Assembly: GCA_002786715.1 (NCBI GenBank)
Contig: PCTW01000038.1
Location: 124,492-188,041, forward strand
From: Bdellovibrio sp. CG22_combo_CG10-13_8_21_14_all_39_27
GTDB lineage: Bacteria; Bdellovibrionota; Bacteriovoracia; Bacteriovoracales; Bacteriovoracaceae
Direction of reading: 5' to 3'
Length of the DNA: 63,550 bases
Position 1 is the stretch's first letter. Each line of letters starts with the position of its first letter. The translations under genes and the position numbers were made by a program. The notes beneath the pieces were generated by a model, which was given only the letters and a program-made list of their open reading frames with translations, searched no databases and was not told where the DNA came from. Shown here one piece after another: positions 26,881 to 35,711 of the stretch.

Positions 26881-27657
26881 TTAGATAAAGTAGTAAATTT
26901 TTCTTTTAGCTTTTTTCCAAACGAAAAGAGCTAAAAGACTTATCACAACACAGAGAATGGTCGCTGTGAAGAAAGATGGAGCTATCTGAATCTCTCCATA
27001 ATTATTCAATACCAGTTGAAAAGGTCGAATCACTATATAATAGGGATTGAAATTGACCAGCCATCGATAATTCTCGGGAATATATTCAGGTGAATAAAAA
27101 ATGGGTGTTAGTAAATATAAAATATTATTTATAAATTGAGTGATGAATTGGACATCGCGGAAGAAGACTTGAAAAGTCGCAAGTATGGTTGTGAGGGCAA
27201 GAGTAAAGAACAAGAGAAGCATAATCGCAATCGGAAGCAATAGTAGAGAAGTATTGAGAGCAGGGGAATAAATAATAAGTGAAATGAGTAGTAAGGCAAA
27301 GGCTGCTAAGAAATTGATAAAGTTATCAAGCGTTTGGGAAAAAAGCAAAGCGAGCGGAGATAGTGAGAAAGATCTAATGATATCTCTTTGAATAACAAAA
27401 GTGCTTGTGGCCATCGAAATATTGTTGGTAATAAAAATCCAAGGCAATAAACCCCCTAAAAGGAAAAGAAAGTAATTTGGTATATTAACCTTGAGAATGG
27501 CCTTAAAAATGAGAGCATGCACACCAAAGAGTAAGATTGGATTAAGGACGACCCAGAGAAAACCTGCGATTGTCTTTCTGTAGCGCGATTTCATTTGGGC
27601 CCTCGTGAGGGTCAATGATATTCTAATAAAGTCTTTTAAATTCAATGCCTTACCCAT
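26881..27657 (-). CDS. ABC-2 type polysaccharide export permease (Wzm-like)
   Basis: 258 aa with six predicted membrane helices and the ABC-2/TagG-like pattern: SRYRKTIAGFLWVVLNPILLFGVHALIF, FLLGGLLPWIFITNNISMAT, QFINNILYLLTPIFYSPEYIP and NFNPYYIVIRPFQLVL. Wzm proteins form the channel that exports O-antigen or teichoic-acid-like polymers. The gene is divergent from its ATPase partner at 27750, an unusual arrangement, since Wzm and Wzt are normally adjacent in one operon. It is convergent with the CxxC protein gene, leaving only 3 nt between stops. Confidence 0.9.
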   Translation of the reverse strand: MGKALNLKDFIRISLTLTRAQMKSRYRKTIAGFLWVVLNPILLFGVHALIFKAILKVNIPNYFLFLLGGLLPWIFITNNISMATSTFVIQRDIIRSFSLSPLALLFSQTLDNFINFLAAFALLLISLIIYSPALNTSLLLLPIAIMLLLFFTLALTTILATFQVFFRDVQFITQFINNILYLLTPIFYSPEYIPENYRWLVNFNPYYIVIRPFQLVLNNYGEIQIAPSFFTATILCVVISLLALFVWKKAKRKIYYFI

Positions 27658-27749
27658 TCTTTCAAAGTGATATATAATAATGTCATAGGTTTACCTTTAA
27701 ATAACTGTAGTCTATCAACGAAATATTTACCAAAGGAATTTTTTACGAG

Positions 27750-28538
27750 ATGAACGTGGCGAAAGAACTTATCAATATCAAAAATTTTAACGTCATATAC
27801 GATGTACCATTTTATGGAGAATCAGCATTGACTGTAAGAGATCTCATTACATCTATTGGACTGAAGAAATTCTTTAATAAAGCAGGACGAGAAAAGCTTC
27901 ATCTTTTGAAAGACATCAGTCTTACTGTGAAAGAAGGCGAACGATTAGGCATCTTGGGTGTCAATGGAACAGGAAAAACGACCCTGTGTCGTCACATCGC
28001 AGGACTTGAAGGCGAAAAAAATCTTTGTAACGGCAAAGTTGTTGGAATTTTTAATACAGCAATTGGTGTCATGCCTGAGCTAACAGGGAGAGAAAATGCC
28101 AAACTGCTCGTCGAATTATTATATGGAGAACTGTCGAAAGAAGAAAAGAAAGATATTGTTGATTCAAGTCTAGAGTTTTCTGAACTCGGAAAAATGGTTG
28201 ATACACCCTTCAAAGTTTACAGCAAGGGAATGATGGCAAGATTGTTTCTTTCTGTCGTCAGCTCAAGACCGTCAGAAGTACTAATCTTAGACGAAGTATT
28301 CGATGGAGCAGACGTCTTTTTCAATGAGAAGATCACAAAACGAGTCATGGAAATGATTTCAAAATCAGGATGTGTACTCTTTGTGAGTCATGATAATCCG
28401 AAGCTTCTCGAGGTATGTAATAGAGGCATCGTTATCAATAATGGCAAAATTCAATTTGATGGAGAGATTTCAGAAGCTATCAATTGGTATGAATCAAATT
28501 GTCGGCCAAAGGCAATAAAGCAAGATGAAAAAGTTTAA
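27750..28538 (+). CDS. ABC transporter ATPase for polysaccharide export (Wzt N-domain type)
   Basis: 262 aa. Walker A GVNGTGKTT (about 69-77), signature YSKGMMARL (about 155), Walker B LILDEVFDGAD and the H-loop VSHD are all present. The protein stops after the nucleotide-binding domain and lacks the C-terminal glycan-binding domain of O-antigen Wzt proteins, so the exported polymer would be recognised elsewhere or not at all. The 3' end overlaps the S24/S26 peptidase gene by 14 nt, coupling export with peptidase production. It is divergent from the permease across a 92-bp spacer. Confidence 0.9.
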   Translation: MNVAKELINIKNFNVIYDVPFYGESALTVRDLITSIGLKKFFNKAGREKLHLLKDISLTVKEGERLGILGVNGTGKTTLCRHIAGLEGEKNLCNGKVVGIFNTAIGVMPELTGRENAKLLVELLYGELSKEEKKDIVDSSLEFSELGKMVDTPFKVYSKGMMARLFLSVVSSRPSEVLILDEVFDGADVFFNEKITKRVMEMISKSGCVLFVSHDNPKLLEVCNRGIVINNGKIQFDGEISEAINWYESNCRPKAIKQDEKV

Positions 28539-28872
28539 AATAAGTGGAGACAGTATGAATCCATTATTTGAAGATGGTCAATTCGTTGTCGGCAATACTC
28601 TTTTTGATTTTGATCAATTGAAAAAGTTCGACATTATTGTTTATGAATTTAATGGTCAACATTTCTGTCATTACTTATGGAAAAAATTTAATAATTTTGA
28701 AACCCAGGAAAGGGATATTGTTCAAACTAGACCACTCAATCCAGTTTGGGATTATGACGACTATATAGCGAAAGATAAAATAGTTGCAGTAGTTGTTAAT
28801 AAAAAAATAAGTAAAATGAGGCAACTCTATATCGAGTTTATATCGCTCTTTGTAGGGAAAGGAAAAGTGTAA
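28525..28872 (+). CDS. Small S24/S26-type peptidase with predicted Ser-His pair
   Basis: 115 aa. The catalytic Ser10 lies in the LexA/signal-peptidase motif ISGDSMNPLFEDG, followed by QFVVGN and FDIIVY. Where bacterial SPase I or LexA has the catalytic Lys (vKR), this protein has HFCHYLWKK, so His49 aligns with Lys and a Ser-His arrangement like ER-type signal peptidases or SipW is suggested. There is no N-terminal membrane helix. Two more blocks align with 35310-35711: IVQTRPLNPVWDYDDYIAKD and IVAVVV. The start overlaps the ABC ATPase. The target is unknown; leader removal from a small protein or peptide is possible. Confidence 0.65.
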   Translation: MKKFKISGDSMNPLFEDGQFVVGNTLFDFDQLKKFDIIVYEFNGQHFCHYLWKKFNNFETQERDIVQTRPLNPVWDYDDYIAKDKIVAVVVNKKISKMRQLYIEFISLFVGKGKV

Positions 28873-28874
28873 CG

Positions 28875-30089
28875 ATGAAAATAGTTTCATTAATGCTATC
28901 AATCTTAATTTGTGGAATTGCTCAGGCCCAGAGTCAATTTTATATGAAAGCTAATAATTGGTTTGATGGAAGTGAATTCCATATTAATGAAACAGTATTT
29001 ATTAAAGTTTCAAAAGGAGTAATTGATTCAATTTCAACCTCTATCCCCTCGAAAAAAGAAAAACTGATTGATATTAAGGACGATGTATTAATTCCTGGGC
29101 TTATTGATGGCCATACCCATGTGCTTTTTGAAGACGCGACAAATGGTAAAGATTTTCAAAAGGCCTTAATAGCAAATTTACACATGAATCGAAAGAAAAG
29201 AAAAAAAGAAGGTGAAAAAGTTCTCCAAGCCTACTTGGAATCGGGATTTACCACTTTGATAGACCTTGGCAATAGTGGTGAATTTATCGATCTGGAATTA
29301 AGAAATAGGAAGCCAAGAGTAATGGTATCAGGTCCAGGTATCTCGGTTGAGAAAGCCCAGTTTAGCAAAGAGAGTTCATTAAGTGATGTAAGCAAAGAAT
29401 ATCTCATTATTGATTTTTCAAAGAATATTAATGAGCAACTTAGAATTTACAAAGAAAAGAAAGTTGATTTTATCAAAGTATATGCAGATAACGATCCTGG
29501 TTTAGGAATAATGAGTGTTGAGCAATTAAAAATTATTAAGAAGTGGTGTGATGAGAACAATTTTCAACTTCATGTTCATTCCGAAGAAAGTCCATCAATA
29601 AAAAGAGCTTTAGACGCGAAGGCAGATTATATTCATCATGTTTATGACCTTGATGAAGAAATTCTAAACCGTCTCGATTCCTCAACTTCAATTCTCGTTC
29701 CAACTTATTCAGGTTGGGCTTTAAAAGACTATATTAGTGAAACACGTGAAATTAATGGACCATTTTTAAATCAGAAAAAATTACTAAAGTCTGGTCATGC
29801 AGCCTTTGGCTCAGATGCGTATTTTAAGATACCTCAAATGGATCGAGGGCAGCAAGCACTGGAGAGCTTAATCAGTCTAACAAAATGGGGATTGTCGACA
29901 TCCGAAATATTAAAATTGGCCACTTCAAATTGGAATGTAAAATTCATGAAAAGACCTATTGGTGTCATTCAAAAATTTGCAGTTGCAGATTTTATCGTGG
30001 TAGATCATGAAATCTTGAAGTCAATAGAAGGGTTACGAAAAATAAAAATGGTTTTTTTCAAGGGTAAGAAAGCTCATGAAAAGCACTGA
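28875..30089 (+). CDS. Secreted amidohydrolase (imidazolonepropionase-like)
   Basis: 404 aa with a signal peptide (KIVSLMLSILICGIAQA-QS). The metal motifs are IPGLIDGHTHVLFED (HxH), a carboxylated-Lys candidate in DFIKVYAD, histidines in LHVHSEES and IHHVYDL, and the catalytic Asp in AFGSDAYF. The C-terminal KFAVADFIVVDHEIL is the usual closing beta strand. The substrate is unknown. It overlaps the next radical SAM gene by 14 nt, so an exported hydrolase is translationally coupled to a cytosolic radical SAM enzyme. The larger amidohydrolase at 15295-17388 is only distantly related. Confidence 0.85.
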   Translation: MKIVSLMLSILICGIAQAQSQFYMKANNWFDGSEFHINETVFIKVSKGVIDSISTSIPSKKEKLIDIKDDVLIPGLIDGHTHVLFEDATNGKDFQKALIANLHMNRKKRKKEGEKVLQAYLESGFTTLIDLGNSGEFIDLELRNRKPRVMVSGPGISVEKAQFSKESSLSDVSKEYLIIDFSKNINEQLRIYKEKKVDFIKVYADNDPGLGIMSVEQLKIIKKWCDENNFQLHVHSEESPSIKRALDAKADYIHHVYDLDEEILNRLDSSTSILVPTYSGWALKDYISETREINGPFLNQKKLLKSGHAAFGSDAYFKIPQMDRGQQALESLISLTKWGLSTSEILKLATSNWNVKFMKRPIGVIQKFAVADFIVVDHEILKSIEGLRKIKMVFFKGKKAHEKH

Positions 30090-31176
30090 TTTAAAAAACT
30101 CTAATGATGTTTTAAAATATTTAAGGGAACATGACTTACCTGAAAATTTTTGCATTATCCCTTTTATAAATCTTATCCTGGGGCCTGGCGGAGATGTTTC
30201 CATTTGTCGCCAAAAGGGCAGTAAGCACGTTGTTGGACACCTCAATAAAAATTCGATCTCTGAAATTTGGAATAATGAGTATCTTCAAAGGTGGCGTCAG
30301 GAGTTTTTGGATGGAAAGCCGAAAATCTGTGAGCATGAAACAAAGTACGTTCACTGTCATTTAGCACCTGAACATTATTGGAATACTTCTTTAACTGATT
30401 TGAAGAAAGAAATGCCTTATCCCTTTAAAAAACTAACAGCAAACTTCAATGGTGAATGCAACATGAAGTGTGTCATGTGCGACGTGTGGAAACAGGAAAA
30501 CAACTATTATGATGAGGATAACTTTTGGAATGAAGCGAGAACAAGTATTCTTCCTTATATTCAAGAAATTGAGATGTTGTCTGGCGAGCCATTAATCCAA
30601 GAAGATACTTTTAGGTTGATTGATGAGGCTTTAGAGATCAATCCCAAAATTCAATGGTCTTTTACGACAAATGGATTTTGGACATTTGAAGGAAGAATTG
30701 AAGAATCTTTAAAAAAGATTCCTATTAAGAGATTTATTTTCAGTATTGATTCTTTGAATCCTGAAAAATATAGAAAAATACGAATTGGCGGGAAACTTGA
30801 GGAAGTTCTATTAAATGTTAAAAAGATTGCAAAGTTTGGACATCGGTCATCCCAACCCTTTTCTGTGACAATACATTTTTTAGTCATGAGAAATAATTTT
30901 GAGGAAGTGGCACCTTTTCTTCAGTTCTGTAGAGAAAATCAGATTAAGTATATCCTTGACCTCTGTGAATTTCCCAACGCTTTATCCATTTTAACCTTGG
31001 ATGATACTCAAAAGAAGATGATCTTAGATAAATGGCTAGATCAATCAGATAGACAAAGCTTGCAGGGAATGAGCGGTATTGTGATAAGACTTCTTTCACA
31101 ATTAGAATCTGTTGAAAAGAAAGGTTTTCTCATAAAGCTAATGGAGCGTATAATTGACCAAAAGGAAAATATTTAG
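30076..31176 (+). CDS. Radical SAM protein with N-terminal twitch domain, last auxiliary Cys lost
   Basis: 366 aa, the closest relative in the window of 11086-12255. Shared blocks are FC-I/L-x-PF-I/V-NLIL, CRQKG, SEIWN...RWRQEF, GKPKICE, the SAM motif CNMKCVMC (about 128-135) followed by DVWK, then MLSGEPL and SIDSLNPEKYRKIR. The auxiliary motif reads HCHLAP where the relative has GCQLCP, so one cluster ligand is Ala. The auxiliary cluster is therefore probably absent or differently liganded. It sits between the secreted amidohydrolase and a GT4 gene, all on the plus strand with overlaps or short gaps. Confidence 0.87.
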   Translation: MKSTDLKNSNDVLKYLREHDLPENFCIIPFINLILGPGGDVSICRQKGSKHVVGHLNKNSISEIWNNEYLQRWRQEFLDGKPKICEHETKYVHCHLAPEHYWNTSLTDLKKEMPYPFKKLTANFNGECNMKCVMCDVWKQENNYYDEDNFWNEARTSILPYIQEIEMLSGEPLIQEDTFRLIDEALEINPKIQWSFTTNGFWTFEGRIEESLKKIPIKRFIFSIDSLNPEKYRKIRIGGKLEEVLLNVKKIAKFGHRSSQPFSVTIHFLVMRNNFEEVAPFLQFCRENQIKYILDLCEFPNALSILTLDDTQKKMILDKWLDQSDRQSLQGMSGIVIRLLSQLESVEKKGFLIKLMERIIDQKENI

Positions 31177-31182
31177 GAGATT

Positions 31183-32481
31183 ATGAAAAAAGTAGCAGTT
31201 CTGCACTCATCTCATTTGGTAGAATGGCAAAGTTGCCAGACTATCGGAAATAATCTTCTCTCTGCCTATCAAATGATGGCAGAGGATAAGAATTTTGATG
31301 TGAAATTCTGTAAAATCTCAAACAAGAACGAGCTTTTGGAAAATGTTAGAATTTCCGAAAAGTTGCTAGAGTGGGGCGTCGATAGAATTGTTTGGATCGA
31401 GTATAGTCCAACTCCGTTAAATTTTTTAAATATTCTTGAAAGTCATTTTGTGGGCAATTCTAATCGACCAGAGTTGGTCATTCACGTCTATGGTGATTTC
31501 GTTCTTAATATAGCGGATTGGAATTCCATGCAGGACTTATTGGCAAAATATTCAGTAAAGTTTATCGCGGCTTCTGAAAAGCAAGGTGTTCTGGTATCAA
31601 AGCTTCTTCAAAAGGGTTCAAGCTTAGTAGAAGTATGTCCGTTCCCTGTTAATTGTGATCAATTTAGATTTGATGGAAAGAAAAGAGAACTCTTTCGTCA
31701 AAAATATCATTTTGAAAATAATGAATTAGTTATTTTGTATAGTGGGCGACTTTCTTATCAAAAGAATATCTTTCATCTTCTTTATATAGTTAAGGATTTT
31801 GTAAAGCTAACTTCCTCAGATGTCCGTTTAGTTCTTGCTGGCCCTATAGATGATTTAGGAATGCCTTATATCGGATTGTCTGGTCCACTTGGAGCCTTTT
31901 TCGGACAATTTAAAATGGTAAGAAAAAATGTCAGGGAACTTTTTGATACTGGCAAAGTTCAAATATTGGGGAACGTGGATCAAGAAGAGCTTAGAGGGCT
32001 TTATTGCGCAAGCGATCTCTTGGTGAATTTATCGACCCATAATGATGAAGATTATGGAATGGCCCCTGCTGAGGCTTTGTGCTCTGGGCTTCCCGCATTG
32101 CTGTCTGCATGGGGAGGGTTCTGTAGTTTTAAATCACTCTTTAGTAAATTTGTTTTTTCTATTCCTTTGGTAATTGAAATGGGCAGATTTCTTCCATCAT
32201 ATAAAAAAGGGCTAAAAGAACTCATGTCGTTTAGTGCTTTGTCAAAGGAGCAAAGGCTTGAGCTTTCAGAATTGGCCAGATCAAAAATTGGAATAGAATC
32301 TATCGCGCAACAGTTGAAGAAAGTCGAGACTGAGAAATTCGAGGGATTCTCGCAAGACTTCGTAAAAGTTTTGGCAGCCTTTTCAAGTGTTAACAAAGGG
32401 CCTTTTAAAGGACCTCGGGGACAATTGAGCCAGCTCTATTTTAATATCTATAGCGATTACGGAGAAATGAATAATGAGTAA
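31183..32481 (+). CDS. GT4-type glycosyltransferase with intact EX7E
   Basis: 432 aa. The donor half has ILYSGRLSYQKNIFHLLYI (about 185) and the motif DEDYGMAPAEALCSGLPALL before SAWGG, in which E-DYGMAPA-E is the complete EX7E pair. It is the only one of the three GT4 relatives in the window that keeps the second Glu. AGGAG lies just before the ATG. The 3' end overlaps the next hypothetical gene by 8 nt. It probably adds a sugar to the product of the locus. Confidence 0.87.
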   Translation: MKKVAVLHSSHLVEWQSCQTIGNNLLSAYQMMAEDKNFDVKFCKISNKNELLENVRISEKLLEWGVDRIVWIEYSPTPLNFLNILESHFVGNSNRPELVIHVYGDFVLNIADWNSMQDLLAKYSVKFIAASEKQGVLVSKLLQKGSSLVEVCPFPVNCDQFRFDGKKRELFRQKYHFENNELVILYSGRLSYQKNIFHLLYIVKDFVKLTSSDVRLVLAGPIDDLGMPYIGLSGPLGAFFGQFKMVRKNVRELFDTGKVQILGNVDQEELRGLYCASDLLVNLSTHNDEDYGMAPAEALCSGLPALLSAWGGFCSFKSLFSKFVFSIPLVIEMGRFLPSYKKGLKELMSFSALSKEQRLELSELARSKIGIESIAQQLKKVETEKFEGFSQDFVKVLAAFSSVNKGPFKGPRGQLSQLYFNIYSDYGEMNNE

Positions 32482-33430
32482 GTCATGGGTACTCAATAGT
32501 GCCGACGAAATGGAGACTTTTAATACCAGAGACTTCTGGACAGAAGAAGATGGTTTAGTTGAAAGCCTTACTCTTTCGCTGTCCCCGCACTCTGGCTTAT
32601 ATTTTAGTGATCTGAGTCCAATTTTTAGCTATGAGATCCAAAAAATGGAAAGCTTGAATTTGTTTAGCCATTTGCATTTACGTGATGGAGCTTCACTTCT
32701 ACTCAATTTTTTTCTTAACAATCCCAAGCCTTCAAACATCAGAACTAAAATCTCAATTCATGAAAGTTTAAAAGACCTCGTTCCTTCGGATTGGAGAGAT
32801 CAAGTTCAGTTTATTGAACTCGTTTCATTGCGGCAGGCTTCAAAGAAAAGAGCTTATTATATAATGGGAAGTAGTGTCGGATTTGATACTTTTACTCATG
32901 TACAAAAAATAATAGATGGTGGGATAGAAGAGGTTGTCTTTTTAGCCTCAATGGTTGGAACTTTGGGCAGTAGTGAAAGAGCAAGCATGGGAGCACAGTT
33001 TATAAGCTTGTCTAATCAAATTATTGAAAAGTTTTCTAGCATTAAAATTAAATTTGAAGAGCTTAAAAAAATTAACCTCAATGATGTTTCTCAGTCGTTA
33101 GTTGCGATTGATCGAGATTTGTTTAATTACTGTTCTGATAGTTATGTTGCTCACTTGCTTTTGAGTCAAGGGGCATGCACTGAAGCTTTATTTGCGGGCG
33201 ATCCCACGCGATTTATAGAGCTAGGTTTAAATTATGGCCAACAACTTGTAGATGCAGAAATTGATACAGATAAGAGTAAAGAGCTTTGGGATTTTATCCA
33301 AAAAATGAATATTAGTTCTAGTAATGATAGAAATGTTAGTCGCGAATTTGGTCAACTCGAACAATATTTGAATCCGGCCCTTATTGATTTAGGGCGTACG
33401 TTGATAGAAGGGAAATTTTTTAAAAAATGA
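32474..33430 (+). CDS. Hypothetical protein of the glycosylation operon
   Basis: 318 aa, no signal peptide or membrane helix. Visible segments are a hydrophobic strand (QVQFIELVSLRQASKKRAYYIMGSS) and a Gly/Ser-rich loop (GTLGSSERASMGAQF). The start ATG 32474 has GGAG 9 nt upstream. The gene overlaps the GT4 stop and the next gene's ATG (ATGA), so translation of all three is coupled. No family was recognised. The context argues for a role with the GT4 enzyme, for example in acceptor binding. Confidence 0.6.
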   Translation: MSKSWVLNSADEMETFNTRDFWTEEDGLVESLTLSLSPHSGLYFSDLSPIFSYEIQKMESLNLFSHLHLRDGASLLLNFFLNNPKPSNIRTKISIHESLKDLVPSDWRDQVQFIELVSLRQASKKRAYYIMGSSVGFDTFTHVQKIIDGGIEEVVFLASMVGTLGSSERASMGAQFISLSNQIIEKFSSIKIKFEELKKINLNDVSQSLVAIDRDLFNYCSDSYVAHLLLSQGACTEALFAGDPTRFIELGLNYGQQLVDAEIDTDKSKELWDFIQKMNISSSNDRNVSREFGQLEQYLNPALIDLGRTLIEGKFFKK

Positions 33431-34317
33431 GCCTTTCAAATTTAAGTTATTTTCTCTATCTGCCTTTTTATAAAATTTCTAAATATTTTCTCGAAAGTGT
33501 TTGTGATCATGTTAGCACAAGGCATAGTTTTTACTTCAAAAAGATAGTTTTCCTTATTAGTGATATTGATTTCACCCTTTTTGTGAAAGGGTCACTTTCA
33601 AAAAAGGGCTCCATAAAAATTAGAAAAAGATTCAATCTCCTAAAGAAAATATTCCCGATTCTGGGTGAATGTAATGTCTATGACCAAGAAAGTATTGATC
33701 AATTTATTCTTTTACTAAATCCGTTAGAGGCAGCAAGAGACCCTTTTCTGTTTTCTCAATTAAAATTGACTCATGAAATAAGTTTGTCCCAAAAGCTGAT
33801 TTTCTTGATGAGACTGTTTAAGGGGGATCAGAGTAATTTACAATTTAGACTTCAAAAAAGATTTCAGAAGCTATCTTATTGTTTTTCCCTTTTCCACCCT
33901 AAGAGGGAGTTATTACCCTCGGATGTCTCAAACCTCGATTTTCTTATTCGATACCTGAAGCAAAATGTCATTGAAGAAGAAGGATGGGCTTTTTTAGACT
34001 TTCTCATCTTGAAAACCCTTAGAGTTGAGCAAGGTGATACAGTATTTGAAAAATTGTGGAATATCGATATATTTGATTCTCGCGAAGGAATTGAGTTCGA
34101 TAGTCTTTCAAATGAACTTTTCTTTCAGAATATTTGCTGGGAATTCTGGGGTCTATGCTCACAAATACCTTTTATCAGAGACTATCGAATTGCCACTAAC
34201 TATTTATTAATTCAGCAGGCCAACCTCCTGTCGGTGGGAAAAGAGCGTGACGATATTGAAAAGTATAAAGAGGTCACTGACCAAATCATTGAGCAATTTC
34301 AAAACTTTATCGATTAA
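33427..34317 (+). CDS. Hypothetical protein, Leu/Phe-rich helical
   Basis: 296 aa, rich in Phe, Leu, Ile and Lys, predicted mostly helical, without a clear membrane segment or metal motif. Its ATG overlaps the stop of the previous gene (ATGA). It may be a structural or regulatory partner of the two upstream proteins. No family was recognised, and the protein ends normally, so I see no truncation. Confidence 0.6.
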   Translation: MSLSNLSYFLYLPFYKISKYFLESVCDHVSTRHSFYFKKIVFLISDIDFTLFVKGSLSKKGSIKIRKRFNLLKKIFPILGECNVYDQESIDQFILLLNPLEAARDPFLFSQLKLTHEISLSQKLIFLMRLFKGDQSNLQFRLQKRFQKLSYCFSLFHPKRELLPSDVSNLDFLIRYLKQNVIEEEGWAFLDFLILKTLRVEQGDTVFEKLWNIDIFDSREGIEFDSLSNELFFQNICWEFWGLCSQIPFIRDYRIATNYLLIQQANLLSVGKERDDIEKYKEVTDQIIEQFQNFID

Positions 34318-34368
34318 GCCTAATTTTTATCAAGTCGATTTTAGCAAACTCGATGCTATAATGGTCGA

Positions 34369-35313
34369 ATGGATCAGATGTCACTTGTCTTACAGCATTT
34401 TCAGAACGAAAAGGATTTCGTCGAAGTCTTTTGGAATATTGACAAGAATCCAACTGCTGCTATTTGGGCAAAATTACTAAAGAGTTCACTCGATCAAAAA
34501 GCATTTTTTCACCCTCGCTATACTGGGTTTCTTCACGGTCCCAAGAATATGGCTTACATGACTGATCTTTTGAATCGCTGTATTGATATAATTAATACAG
34601 GTGATCTTTATAAAATAAAAGAAAGAGCTGAGGGGAAATGGTCACAAGAGTTTTCAAACATTATCCACCATCATTTTGAAATTCTTTGCGGAACTGTAGA
34701 GAATCATTCTGAAATATATAAAAAAAGCTCTCCCGAAATTAGAAATGCTATTCGTGGCTTGAATCAAGTGACTCATGATATGGAAGCTTTTTACCGTGCC
34801 AAGGAACGAGTTGAACATTTTCCAGAAACTTATTTTTCGTCAATTATTATGCAGAATAAAGATGGCAAACGTTATGAATTTCCTGATTTTGTGTATGACC
34901 AATTCAAGCTTGCAACAAAGTTTGGAGCTGTACATCTCAATTATTTTCAAATTGGAAAAACGTGGTGGGAAGTCTTTTTAGATGAAGATGAAGAAATTTT
35001 TCCTGAAGCTATATCTCCCCATCGGGTAATGAGTGGAGGCTTTGATATCTTTTTTGGGGAGTACTCACCACCGCCTGAAGTGTGGCAGAGATTTGAAAGG
35101 TTCTTACTTGCTCATGGTCAAAATATTCATGATAAAAAGCTATGCATCGGTTATTGCCAAGTGGCCCAATTGGCCAATCCTGACAAGTATTCTAGAGAAC
35201 AGTGGCGGCAACTTATTGGTGAACACTGTCATGTTAAAGAAATAAGACTTCATAATGAAGGACAGATTGTAAGTCGGCTTGAATTACCAGCGAAAATTGG
35301 CGATGAGTTTTAA
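34369..35313 (+). CDS. Hypothetical protein of the glycosylation operon
   Basis: 314 aa, no signal peptide or membrane helix. The C-terminal half carries several aromatic and histidine-containing segments: KFGAVHLNYFQIGKTWWEVF, a Pro-rich loop (GEYSPPPEVW) and LIGEHCHVKEIRL. A perfect TATAAT at 34357-34362 lies 6-12 nt before the ATG and could give an internal, near-leaderless transcript, although no good -35 is visible. It is the last plus-strand gene of the run and overlaps the convergent S26-like gene by 4 nt. The family is not recognised. Confidence 0.6.
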   Translation: MDQMSLVLQHFQNEKDFVEVFWNIDKNPTAAIWAKLLKSSLDQKAFFHPRYTGFLHGPKNMAYMTDLLNRCIDIINTGDLYKIKERAEGKWSQEFSNIIHHHFEILCGTVENHSEIYKKSSPEIRNAIRGLNQVTHDMEAFYRAKERVEHFPETYFSSIIMQNKDGKRYEFPDFVYDQFKLATKFGAVHLNYFQIGKTWWEVFLDEDEEIFPEAISPHRVMSGGFDIFFGEYSPPPEVWQRFERFLLAHGQNIHDKKLCIGYCQVAQLANPDKYSREQWRQLIGEHCHVKEIRLHNEGQIVSRLELPAKIGDEF

Positions 35314-35711
35314 TCTTTTATTTTATAGATTTCACTTTTAAGTATTTTTTTCAATTTCCAAGAATAATACCAATAGGGCATATGCAATTTAATCTGACCT
35401 AAGATATGCTTTTTTTTAATAGACCACTCAAGGGGATGTCCTTTAATATTGGAGACAATGACTTCATCCGTCTCGATGTTGACAATAAATCCATAGAGAA
35501 GGGACGTATTTTGCCAATAGACAATGGGAAGATTTTTTTTCAATTCTTTGAGCGGAATAACAACGATTGCTTGTTGAAGTTTTACAAAAGGAATCATGTC
35601 ATCTTTTAACGCCGTAAATGAAAGTCCCTTCGAGATGGCCAAAAGCTTCTTTGCCTGTGCAAATTGAAAATCATCTAAATGATAATGGATGGATTCAATT
35701 TTTTTACTCAA
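35310..35711 (-). CDS. Catalytically dead S24/S26 peptidase-like protein
   Basis: 133 aa. The C-terminal 100 residues align by eye with the peptidase at 28525-28872: LKDDMIPFVKLQQAIVV against SGDSMNPLFEDGQFVV, PIVYWQNTSLLYGFIV against IIVYEFNGQHFCHYLW, and ILGQIKL against IVAVVV. The catalytic Ser is replaced by Asp38 and the His by Gly, so both catalytic positions are lost while the fold seems kept. Its start overlaps the stop of the upstream GT4 gene (35704-37104) by 8 nt. It may bind the same substrate as the active paralogue without cutting, as a scaffold or chaperone. The homology claim rests on a visual alignment. Confidence 0.5.
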   Translation of the reverse strand: MSKKIESIHYHLDDFQFAQAKKLLAISKGLSFTALKDDMIPFVKLQQAIVVIPLKELKKNLPIVYWQNTSLLYGFIVNIETDEVIVSNIKGHPLEWSIKKKHILGQIKLHMPYWYYSWKLKKILKSEIYKIKD

